Of a stretch of 64,000 bases of DNA, positions 1 through 11,200 are shown piece after piece (the stretch's first letter is position 1; every line of letters begins with the position of its first letter). Origin of the DNA: Apostichopus japonicus. Taxonomy: Eukaryota > Echinodermata > Holothuroidea > Aspidochirotida > Stichopodidae. Location: contig NC_092564.1 in the NCBI RefSeq assembly GCF_037975245.1, forward strand, positions 13,166,484-13,230,483. The letters run 5' to 3'. Below the pieces are notes generated by a model that searched no databases, had not been told where the DNA came from, and saw only the letters and a program-made list of their open reading frames with translations. The translations under genes were made by a program, and so were the position numbers.

Positions 1-2398
1 TGCGGTTTATAGAGGCCAATGAATGGAGTCATCGTGAATATTTAAGGACAATATATAAAGTTTGATGATGGCTTTTCCTGTGACCCCGATGTGACTGAAA
101 CATTAACATTTTAACGTAATATTCATAGGCTTTTAGAGAGAAATTAACTTTATTTATGGATCATTTCAACCTTGTCTGGTCGCCATTAGGGAGTAACTAT
201 TATGACGTCACAAATCGCTAAATTGAAGAAAAAAACACTGTCTATTAATTTTGTGTTGCAGGTGGTGACATAAGTGCCTGATTCAAGTAAAACCAAATTA
301 TTTATATCACTGACATCCAATACATTACCCTACCCGTGGAAAGAGAAAAAGGAAAGCAGAAAGTAGAAAGGTGGGGGGGAATTTTTTTATATTCTGTGCA
401 AAAATCCACGAAATTGTCCAATTTTTAAGACCTATTGCATAATTCATATTGTATCGTAGTTAGGGATGTGGGTTGAAATATCCCGCGTAAACTTTTCACA
501 TTTAAGGCTCTATTAGAATGACGCTAACATACCAATCACCCACTCAGCTGTCCCACCTAGCAACGAAACAACATATTGACCATGCGTATATATAGCCACA
601 GCAGGCTATGGGTTTGGTATACATCGCTATACCCTCGACACAATGAAGGCCGTTCACATGTGTAGGAAATGATAAAGTCATTATACAGTGTTTAACGGAA
701 ACGTTTGTATTATCGATATATGCTTCGTGTATGCAGTGTCTACTAATACGTCTGTTCAGGTGCAAATTATCAACCATACAGGTTACCATTCCTATATTGG
801 TAAACACTTATTGGATTTTTAACAGATGATGTGTAAGTCAGTTGGCTATACTAACCTATACCAACAACCCGGGGACACATTTAGAAGAAAAGTTACGGCC
901 AATATGATCATTTATCCCGGCCTCTATATCCCACCAAGAAAACTGTAGTTTTGAGCAGGGTACTGTCATGCCTGACGAAGGTGGGGTAGGGGACGGATAT
1001 AGAGGATACCGACCTACCGGGTCACGCGGTCAATTAGGGGGCCCGGCGAAATATGTGTGAAGAATAGCGTATTCTCTTTACGCTTTGAAGAACTGGGATG
1101 ACTGTCGACAATTGACCCCGTCCCCGTGACCCGACCTGCCTCTCGACGTCATTGGATACTGGTACGGTATCATGTTACTGATCACTACAGAAGAACAATT
1201 TGGAGGGCCGGTTGGATTGGGACAGAAGTCGGGAACCGCCGGTAAAAATTGGAGCATAATTCACTCAAGCTTGAAGAAATGTGGGGTGGGGGGGGGGGGG
1301 TGAGTTACGTGGGCCACATAAGTGATAACATTTTTCACACGGGTTACGTCTCTATACTCTAATATTATATACTTTGTGACTCAAATTGAGGGTTTATTTC
1401 TGCTCACTTCGAGTTCCATTTTCATTCCTACACATCACAATAGTCTCCTAGTTAAAGCTTGATTGAGTCAGAAATGTGTCCTTGTTCCAATCAGGGAGCG
1501 CCTTATAGAGTAACAGTTTCCTGGTCAACAATATACGACAAAGGGAAACTATACGTACAGTATACTATAATAGTTGGGTACTTAACGGTTTGTGAGTTAA
1601 GATTATGTTATCTGGTAATGATGAACGTATCAGGGTAATTGTATACCAGGATGTAATCTTGTTAGAAGGACGGCATGCCACAATTAGTTCCCGGGACCAG
1701 TTTATTAACAGAGCAGTGGTGGTGAAATATAATATGAGAAGCTTACGGTATCCGCAATTTTTATATTTTTTTAAAGAATTTTATGGGTTTTATAAGAATT
1801 TTATGGTTTTTTTAAGATTTTTTTTTTTTTTTGGAAGAATAATATTCAGACAAACGGTAGTGAGACTGAAGTAGAAAGTTTAGTACTGTTACTGAAATAA
1901 ACTCTTAACATATATGAAAAAACAAAAAAACAAATGGTAAATATAAATATTAAATATCGCCCATACAAGGCATCCGTATTTTTACACACCCATTGAAAAT
2001 TTCCGGGTGTTGCTACTATACTATATTACTACAGCGTGGTTTCTCTCTGTTGATAAACAAAAGCACGTGAATGATATAGTTAGGTAGAATTTTCATATAC
2101 GGAGAAACAGTCATACCATAGAGGAGTACAGCTAGGAGAACAGCATCGGCTTTCGTGTTATCAAAGCCATAAATAAATTGGTCACTGAGGCGTATAATTC
2201 CTTTCTCGAGCGGTTTTGTTCTGCACTATACAATTTTACCGTAAGCTAGGTAGCAGTCACAGTGATACAGTGATCGGAGGAAGAGCATATATACGAAGAA
2301 GCGAGTGCAGTATAGGCTATTGTCAAGGCATTATCTATATATAATTACAGTGCACTGGCACGTTTGACAAAAGTGTTCGTTAAGCCAATAATTGGACG
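1..2398. other. Upstream non-coding stretch
   Basis: I see no supported exon here. The stretch contains short poly-G runs (for example near 1286-1300) and a T-rich patch near 1810-1830. Open frames in it are short, lack recognisable domains and have no convincing splice sites. A TATATA at 2288-2293 lies about 110 bases before the candidate first ATG of the DSL gene; it could belong to a core promoter, but such strings are common in this AT-rich DNA. Confidence 0.5.
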
Positions 2399-2431
2399 AT
2401 GTTGATATTATACGCCCTTCTTATTTTGGAG
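2399..2431 (+). CDS. Candidate first coding exon (signal peptide) of the DSL gene
   Basis: An ATG opens an 11-codon hydrophobic stretch, MLILYALLILE, that runs directly into a consensus donor GTAAGT at 2432. The exon ends in phase 0, and the first secure downstream exon at 16278 must also be entered in phase 0. Joined, they give a hydrophobic N-terminus followed by the MNNL domain, as expected for a secreted Notch ligand. Including this exon keeps the whole model divisible by three. Weak points are the 13.8-kb intron, the lack of a charged n-region and the ease with which a short hydrophobic exon arises by chance. The true signal exon could lie elsewhere in the intron or upstream. Confidence 0.4.
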
Positions 2432-2736
2432 GTAAGTTTGTTATCATTATACTTTCGAACAAGAGTATGGCTTTCAATTTCATAAAATGTTTATCCAATT
2501 TGAAATGCTGCATATTTGACTGAATGTATTATAGCCTTTATGGTCCTATATATCACATGCATGTATTAATTTGATCACTGTTTCATTTTTAAAGAATACC
2601 GCTTTTAGCAGAACTCCTAAAATATGGCCTCTTCGCCTATATATTTTTTTGCGTTGTGGGGGGGGGGGGGTGATGAATAGGTATTGAGGAATGCTGATAT
2701 CCGTACTGTATATAGATGTTTACGTGTTAATACCGT

Positions 2737-3105
2737 CAGTGGCGTAGGAAGGTACTTTTGAGTGGGGGGGGGGGGGGCTGAAGACTGATGGACGGCCTGG
2801 GGGAGGGGTCTAAGGTCTAAGGTCCTTTGGATTTTTTTGCATTTCCAGGTGGCCTCAGATGCAATTTGGTGCAATATAGCACACTTCAACCCACCCACTC
2901 CATTTTGTATATAATTTAGCAATTTCACCTGGCCTTAAATGCAATTTGGTGCTCCAAATGAGATTTTTTCTCTCATTTGGAAATGAAAAAGGGGTTTTCT
3001 GACTTGCGAAGCGGGGGGGGGGGGGGGCGGAATGATACTTCCGCCCCTCCATATTTTTCAATGGGGGGCTGGCGCCCCCCCAGCCCCCCGGTTCCTACGC
3101 CCTTG
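2737..3105. mobile_element. hAT-like non-autonomous element, 369 bp
   Basis: The left end CAGTGGCGTAGGAA is matched in inverted orientation by the right end TTCCTACGCCCTTG. The flanks are AATACCGT (2729-2736) and ATTACCGT (3106-3113), an 8-bp target duplication with one mismatch. The interior holds several poly-G/C runs and no coding capacity. An 8-bp duplication with CA...TG ends is the usual signature of the hAT superfamily; the assignment rests on that alone. Confidence 0.75.
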
Positions 3106-4613
3106 ATTACCGTTCATAATGCATTTAGTATTATGACTTAGTCCTGTTTTTGCACTAAAAGTTTTTTTTTTCAAACTGACAGTTTCTCCCGACTCAAAAA
3201 AATGTTATGAACGACCACACCTGTACTCGGTATCATATTCACTTCCTGCTTTCTGATTTTTTTTGTGCATATAAGCGTCAGAATGAATTGGACAGAATAG
3301 CATGGCAGAATTTGACTTCAACATTTCCAAAACGTATAGAAATATCAATGGTGTGAATAATTGCGGTTATCCGATGATACTACTGTAAAGCCTATATTCA
3401 ACTGCATTGCATTCCGAGAATGCTGTTGTGTTTAACTTAGTCATACATGTGTGATTTGTACTGTTAGCATATTTGATAATGTGGTTATCATTCATTGAGC
3501 CTCGCCAGAGGTATAGATTATCAGAGAACGCAATTGAGTGAACTACGCTTACAGCAAAGGAAAATATAACAAAACAACTCATTTATTTATACCCCGGCGG
3601 TCACCACTAAAAACATTGAAAACAACTAACACCTGCATAGCCATAGTAATATATTTTTCATTGGAAACTATTACGTTATAATGCAATTATGTTATCCACA
3701 GAAATATTCAAGCATATCCTTATAATATTCTTTAATTCAAACGTAAATAACGTTAGCAATGAACTGCTCGTCACTTACAGGCCAGCTATACCCTAGCTAT
3801 ATCACCTCGAGACTATTATAACAACCACTGTGGACATATTATTATTATTATTATTATTATACAGCACAATCTATACGTGTCGACAGCTGAACAAAATACC
3901 TCAACTTCCTGCTGCATGTTTAAGATAAACGATTTACACCCCATTAATTCGGGACACATTGCCTATAATAACTACGATTTCGGACACCACCAATTTGGTG
4001 GTATGGATGTCGGTGGTGAATAAGATGTGGACAGCTATTGTATATCCATAGGCGTACGGGACCATTTCAGTTTGGGGGGCAGAACTTTTTGTGCCCGAAA
4101 GTTCCCGTGACACTATCTAAGCGGAGCGCCACCATCGATCGGTTGGCGCGTAGCGTACAAGAAAATTTTTGGCACACAATGCCTCTCAGATTGCCGGAAA
4201 CGGCACTTCTGAGGCCTTGCAAGTTGCATCTAAACATTCTTTATTTTATAATCTCACGATTTAGAGATTTACACTTCCCCAAAAATTTGGTAAATTAGAA
4301 GAAGAAAAAATGGTAACATCACTTTGAAGGGGAAAAATGGGACAGTATATTTTTGAAGCTCCTATTTAGTTACCTTATTTATTATTTTAACACAGTACTC
4401 AGCTACCTCCAGAAAAACATAAATTGTTCAACGACACGTAGGCGGGATAATGTCGCTGTGTCGGGTGAGACTGCAATTTGTCTCATAAAAAAGTATAAAA
4501 TATAACAAAGAATATGATAAACGTGTACTTCTAGGCTTGTAGGCACCCCCCCCCCCACCATCCATGAACAAGAATACGTTTCTTATATACACTCATGTTG
4601 GGGATGTCCAGGT

Positions 4614-5243
4614 CAAGGGCGGCGGAAGCACTTTTAATCTTGGGGGGGGGGCACCGACATCAAAGGGCACTTTGCAGATATTCGATTGGACTGATGCAGC
4701 CTTATATTTAGTACCCTTTATAACTCTTATTGTATTATCTTATTTGTGTAAACACATCACTCCATCAACGCCCCCCCCCCCCTCTAAAGGAAAATATGCA
4801 TACTAGCACTGCAATATCCAAAGCGCAAATTGGGAAACAAAGAACAAGTTTTCTTTTGAGACAAAATGAGGTGAAATCATGCTAGTTGCTAATGTAGGAA
4901 TCTTCCGAATTAGATTTTTTTCTTGTTAATATCTAAATAAATATTTTTCATTCGAAATAGCTTTGAGTTTGACCCACAGAAATTCATTAAAAGTCACGGG
5001 CTTAGCCAGGATTTGCAAAGTTGTATGCACTACTATCTGAGCGGAGCGCCACCATAGGTTGGCGCGGAGCGTGCAAGAAAATTTTTGGTTTTACAAACCC
5101 CTCAGATGGCCGGAAACGGCCCTTCCCGAGTGTTCATTCTGGTTCCCTGGCCTCTTGCTAACTTGAGGCACCTCAATTTTTATGTAGAAAAAAGGCACGT
5201 TTTTAACCTCAGGAAAAAGTGCCCCCCGCATCCGCCGCCCTTG
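4614..5243. mobile_element. Nested hAT-like element inside the 4047-5650 element
   Basis: The left end CAAGGGCGGCGGAAGCAC is mirrored by a right end finishing CCGCCGCCCTTG. The flanks GTCCAGGT at 4606-4613 and 5244-5251 are identical, a perfect 8-bp target duplication. The copy carries its own version of the AGCGGAGCGCCACC core near 5039. It therefore inserted after the surrounding element was in place. Confidence 0.85.
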
Positions 5244-5421
5244 GTCCAGGTACACAATTGACTAGTTAGAAAAAAATTGATCGTGCAAAAAGCGTGGTAG
5301 CCCAGATGAACTGCGCTTACGGTGGTGTTACACGGAAATATTCGGGCATCATGATGTTAAATAAAAAAAATCATGGAATTGTCGGGCAAAAATTTTAAAA
5401 AGATTCGGGCAAGCTACTGCA

Positions 5422-5454
<33 letters not shown>

Positions 5455-5458
<4 letters not shown>

Positions 5459-5603
5459 CCAGAGGACAAGAAATTCGGGCAAAAGTCCTGAAAAATTCGG
5501 GCAGCCTAAGAGGAGAAAAAAAATAATATATATATATTTTTTCTCCTCTTAGGCTGCCCGAATTTTTCAGGACTTTTGCCCGAATTTCTTGTCCTCTGGA
5601 AAT
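5455..5603. repeat. Near-perfect palindrome, arms about 66-70 bp
   Basis: The left arm from ATTTCCAGAGGACAAG is repeated as its reverse complement ending CTTGTCCTCTGGAAAT. The centre is a short AT stretch near 5523-5537. The arms look identical over roughly 66 bases, so single strands could form a stable hairpin. It lies near the right end of the 4047-5650 element. Confidence 0.85.
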
Positions 5604-6902
5604 TTAGGGGGGGCAGTCTGCCCCCCTGCCCCCCGCCTCGTACGCCTATGTGTATATCATAGATAGGCGGGAATCCAGGGGGTGTGAGAGTGTATACTCC
5701 CCCCCTTCCCGCCTTTTGAATCCCACAAAACCGTCGTACCGAAGAATTTATAACCTAAATATGCATCACAATGCACAATATTTGACGTCAATTTTATTTC
5801 TGGTGGACTTGTCTTTATACTGTATTGCTTCAAAAAGACATGCAAGTGTTTCAATAACAATTGATATTCCCTTTAGACCATTATACAAGTAGATTAACAG
5901 TTAACACAGAAGAATCGGATTCTAAACGCCTTCCTGCCTATACATGGAAATAAGAAAGCTCTCTTGGCATCGGGAATAGTAATGTGCAAATTGTTCAGAG
6001 GCGCGGCTTACAATATTTCGAGATTTATCGAAATGGGCCAATAAATTAACATACAAGATTCAAGGCGAGCCTTGCTATAGCTTTTAAAGCTATATATAGC
6101 CACATACTTGATTTTATTCTGCTGTAGTGCGTGTTGACAACACTGTTTATCGTTTCAGGGTTATTTTTTCATACTATTTTCTACTTTCTTTGATAAATGG
6201 CCATCTAAAGATCAGAGCTCATCAAAAAAAAAAACGGCTGGGCTACTAAGGGCAGCACGCAAACTATTGGTCAGTTTCTCAGATGCAATATACACCTCAG
6301 TGGGAGCACATCACGTTTATGCCATCAAATGACATTTAAAACAATTGGCACAAAAGGTTCCCACTCTAAACAAATTCTTTATTAGTCTGAAATTTATGTT
6401 CAAAGTGGAATCATCTCTTCAAGCAAGGAAGCTTTTCTTTTACGGATCTATATGTCTATCTCGGAACTGACCTGTGGAAGTTACTAAAATAAACTATTAT
6501 GAAGTTATTTTTCTAAAATATTTCTTGGAAGTATAAAATAGATCGAAAATACAGGATGCTTAGCCTGTTTCTATGAGTTGATGAGATATTATTTTACAGG
6601 ACTTAGGAAACAAATATTTTGAAACTAGACACAGTGTGACCTATATGGCACTCTTATAATATGTAAACATAACATGATAATAAAAGTGTAGTTATCCCTG
6701 GATTTCGCGAGCGCACTAAAAGTATAGGTCACAATGTTGGGTAAACTACCGTTGAAAGATATCAGGGGAGTCAAAAATACCAGAATATCAAGACATAGAA
6801 TATATTTGCAACACTTTTGAAAGAGACAGCTGGGCATTCGCCACTGTTAAATAATTAAAGAACTGTTTGCATTGCAAATGGTTCGTAAATTAGCCTACAT
6901 CA

Positions 6903-6922
6903 TATATATTTATATATATATA

Positions 6923-6981
<59 letters not shown>

Positions 6982-7128
6982 TAATATATATATATTTACA
7001 TATATATATATATATAAATATATATATATTTATATATACATATATACATATATACATATATATATATACATATATACATATATACATATATATACATATA
7101 TATACATATATACATATATACATATTAC
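6903..7128. repeat. (TA)n / (ATAC)n low-complexity tract
   Basis: About 220 bases of alternating TA with interspersed TTTA and TACA variants. Open frames crossing it on both strands give only Ile-Tyr repeats and are not genes. Confidence 0.95.
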
Positions 7129-7899
7129 TTACCTGTAAATTTCTACATTTCTACCTGTGCGCTATTCTAAGTAAGAAAACCATTTGTGGTTAAGTTAGAC
7201 CGACCACCTGTCAAACAGACTACTTATTTGTCTGTGGTTTTCCGCAATTCATGTACCTCATACAACTTTTGGTGGTTTTCGTTTCCCACAGTGACCATCC
7301 AAAACTTCTAATACGTTCATTTAGTAGGTCATTCAGTACCAATTATTTTCGAACACAGTACCTAATTTACTAAACTGAATCCGTTGTGAGCGGCAATGTT
7401 TTGGAAACTAGCCAATAACCTCAACACACTGTACGATTCATTGTATTGTGCTATTAAACTGTATGCCGATAAATAAGATATCGGAAATCGAAGATTTCCG
7501 TTCCATATACTCCACAGTAGTTTATTTAAAGCTGTATGTATAGTCTAGGCCGGACAGGGAGTTTCGTTCACCTGATGAAGCCGTATATATGGCATTATAG
7601 TATGTATGTGTTTATATGTCGAGGGAGTAGGATGGGGAGGGTGGGGAAAGGGTGCGGGGAGGTGGGTCGGCGTCAACGAAGAGTAGCTGTTTCCTGAAAA
7701 TACCATCACGTGAAAACCTGTATAAAACAAAGTATGTTCACAAAATGAAGCTTGATGGTTCAAACCCTGTAGTAATTAATGTTTCGATTTATACATGTCA
7801 TATGCTATTGTCCAGTTTTTCCACGTGTAGTGGTTTAAAATCTTTACCTGGTTAGACTGCCTCAACACAGGGAGCTGTATACCCCTTCCCCCCCCCCCC

Positions 7900-8267
7900 C
7901 CGTGGCGGAGCTAGTGGTATTGATCAAGGGGCGAGAATGGTCTGTAGGGGCGCTTCCGACACTACCTAAGCGGAGCGCCACCACGAGTTGGCGCGGGGCG
8001 TACCGAAATTTTTGAGTAAAGATACTCCCTAGATCGCCGGAAATGACCCTTCCAGGCTTTGCTAATTTGCAGATAAACGAAGAATAAATAGGTGTCATCG
8101 CGAAATAAATGTGACAAATGTCAATAGGTAGATGAGAGCGCAATAAAAAAAAAGTCAATAATCGCGAATAAGTAAAAAGTGGTAAAAAGCTGAAAAGGGC
8201 GCCAGCAGTCCATTTGAGTCCGTCAGGGGGGCATCCGCCCCCTGACTTTATGGACGCTCCGCCACCG
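7900..8267. mobile_element. hAT-like non-autonomous element, about 368 bp
   Basis: GTGGCGGAGC at about 7902 is matched by the inverted GCTCCGCCAC at 8256-8265. The interior carries the CTAAGCGGAGCGCCACCAC core shared with the elements at 4047-5650, 42836-44174 and 63402-63705. The left end merges into a poly-C run, so the target duplication cannot be read with confidence. Confidence 0.6.
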
Positions 8268-11200
8268 CCCCCTGTTCCCCTGCTGCTATATACAAATACA
8301 CCAGGGTAATAACAACCTATATACTAGACTACACACATTGGGTCAGCTTATCGAAGGTGAACAATAATCACCAGGAAGACTTGATCACATAACATAATGA
8401 CTTCTTCATACATACGGTAGCCCACATGTGCCGAAGGAAACCATTTGTTATTAAGTCCAAGTACGTACATCACTAGGCCTATATTCTATACTCTCATCTT
8501 GGCGATCACCTTATTTTGTGGATGATTGCAAGTGTTGTGGGAAAGCAGACCGTTATTCAAGTATGAATAACGCTATGTGTGTTGACGTTGTATTGTGTTT
8601 CTTTACATATATGCTCTAGAAACACTTCGTAATAAAACGATTGAATACCTTCAAACACTGTATTAATTCGTGCGAATGTAATGGCCTTACATTAGGGGTG
8701 TCCAGTGTGCAGATATTACATGGTTTCACTTTGATCATAATGGTTTTCTAATTATAATTCAACTTGAAAGTTTAATCTTCAGAGATATTACTCTGTGTAT
8801 TTTAACGTCGGTATACGCAAGGCTACGCAATCATCTCCTTAAATCATAACAAGGTCAAAGGTCCACATTCAGTTTCACAAAGGGTCTCACGCGCTAAGTT
8901 GATTATTTCATCAATTTCTGTTTTGCATATAATAGGTGAGAATATTGCTATTGTAAACTGGAGCTGAGAATTTCCTGCGATATCTTTCTTATATACGGAA
9001 TACCTGAGATCAGCTGATAAAGTTTGTAAATATTTTCATCTTTGGTATAAACTCCTGACTGACACAAGTCATATGATATTCGATCTATTCTTGCAGCTGG
9101 GCTTGAAATGACATCATGACATCAATTACCAAGATTTTACGTGAGATTACTGCCTAAGTGTAAAGGTTGGAGGAAAATGGAGGAAAACGAGAAAAAGTTA
9201 GGGGGGGTGGGGTGGAGAGATGAAGATAAAAGGGGGAAGGGAAAGAGAGGTGAAGAGTGGGTGGAGATAATGACGTAAGGTTAGCATACAAGTGAGGAAC
9301 ACTTAACACACTTACGCGATGAGAATGACATATTCTTTTGTTTTAAGCGTTTACAAAGGACGAATTCGAAACTGACTTTCTAGAGATATCTTTAATAATA
9401 TACTCGTGGCATAAATTGTTAATTTTCATCTTCCAAATGCTTGGAAAAAATACAATTCATATTTTATTCAATTGATATATTTGGGTATATCTACTTCTCT
9501 CGCTGATCGGTCTCATAGGGAACTTCCTTCAGTTCTTTCTCTGAAATTTACCAAAATTTTGGAATGAACCCCGCCCCCCCCAAAAAAAAAAAATCAGGCA
9601 CGAACAAACGGTACCAATTGTGACCCGATGCAATCATGTTTTTCTTCTATTGCGTATCATTAGTCTGACTGTTTACAGAGTAGACCTATCAATAAAACAG
9701 GGTTTAACCTCTTCAACAATGGGGATAAAAAATGGAACTTGTCCAAAAGAAATCACATTGAGGTTTGAACATCGAGATGTCTTATTGCATCAGGTACCTT
9801 AACCAATTGTCATCTGGATTTCAGCAAAGACACAACCTTGGAGTTTCTTGTTTCCTGTAAAATTGTTTTATACTGTAACATGGTGAAGCTATATTTCAGT
9901 CAAATATTGAAAATACAAAGGCCGAATGGTTACTTAGTATACAAGGAACCACTTACTTGGACAACACGCTCATTTTGCTCCTGTTGGCGACTGTTTGAAA
10001 GAATGCCTTGACCAATTTGACCTCGGATTCATTGTTCTTTTAAGAAAAATGTTTACTCACTCTTAAAGCTATATTTACTTTTCACTCTTAAAATATTACG
10101 CACCAAGACTTCCAAATGAACTCAAAGAGGATGCCTTATTTAAACAATCACGTGAGTGGGTTTACTTTGCCTTTGAGACGTGTGTACCATGTGACGTCCT
10201 AGGTCTGTTTCCACTAGCAGGCACGTGACTTGTGAGTTTGGCCCTAGCTTGGTTTGACTGTCATGGAGTAGCATGGCTTACATACAGATAAATTTTCACC
10301 GGTGGAAGGATGCCTACTCTAGCGACGGAAAACAGGTGACAATCTCTCTTCGGGACCAACTTTATTCCACAGACTTAAAAATTTAGAAGCTGGAAAGGCA
10401 GAAGAGGAAGGGGTAGTGTGGTGGGGAACAGGAAATGTGGCGGGAAAGAGGAAGAGAGGACAAAATGCCGAAACGCATCTTTCCACAATCAGACCGATTT
10501 TCTTGTTCTATATATGGGGATAGGGGAATAGGGAAGCAACCCCAACCCGCCTGACTCATTGATAGACATTCTATACGTCCCTAGGCCTTTTCGCACATGA
10601 CCAAATTCAAGGTTCTCTTCCTATTTTCAAATCACCAATGATAGGACTTCAAATGGGCCTACATTAGTGTATCTTGTGAAACGAACACCGAGAGAAACAA
10701 ACAATTGCCGTATACCAGATACCACTTTACATATATAGACTCTTTTAGTATTATTCGTACAAACATGTATTCTGTTATCTTATTTAACGTTATTTGTCAA
10801 GCAATCAGGAACCTACCACTAATTATATGTTGCGGCTTCATTCATTCCATATATTAGGTTTGCTCAGTGCTAAACGAGGTCAATTTCAGGGCTATCCAAT
10901 CAGGGAGCGTTATTGGGCTGTCTGATTGGTAAGATTGGTTATTTCATTGGTTAGAACCGCAGACCACATCATATATGTGGACAGACCCCATCAAAAATGC
11001 TGAGCTTCCGATCAGTGATACTACTCGTTCCTCACAGCCCATGGCAATGTTGGGGTACAGTTTGTTTGAGGGTGACTATAGCCCTTTCATTCAAAGAGTG
11101 GGTCGTTGTTACCTGAAGGGTGAAAGAAGTGGGGTGGGGCTTATGTATAAGGCTATTGTTCCGACTGTCCTACAAAACGTGATGTCATGTTATGTCATTG

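Larger units (their letters stand above)
4047..5650. mobile_element. hAT-like non-autonomous element, 1.6 kb, carrying a nested insertion
   Basis: The terminal inverted repeat CATAGGCGTACG is perfect (4047-4058 and 5639-5650). It is flanked by a perfect 8-bp target duplication TGTATATC (4039-4046 and 5651-5658). The element contains a second complete element (4614-5243), a TA microsatellite (about 5426-5456) and a long palindrome (5455-5603). Near 4109 it carries the AAGCGGAGCGCCACC-type core shared with other elements in the window. No transposase coding sequence is visible, so it must have been mobilised in trans. Confidence 0.85.

Noticed and set aside
7283-8543. Su(H)/RBPJ-like sites (TTCCCACA at 7283, TGTGGGAA at 8536) in the DSL gene's first intron
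   Set aside because: Attractive for a Notch-pathway gene, but two 8-base matches in about 14 kb are near chance expectation and they are not clustered.
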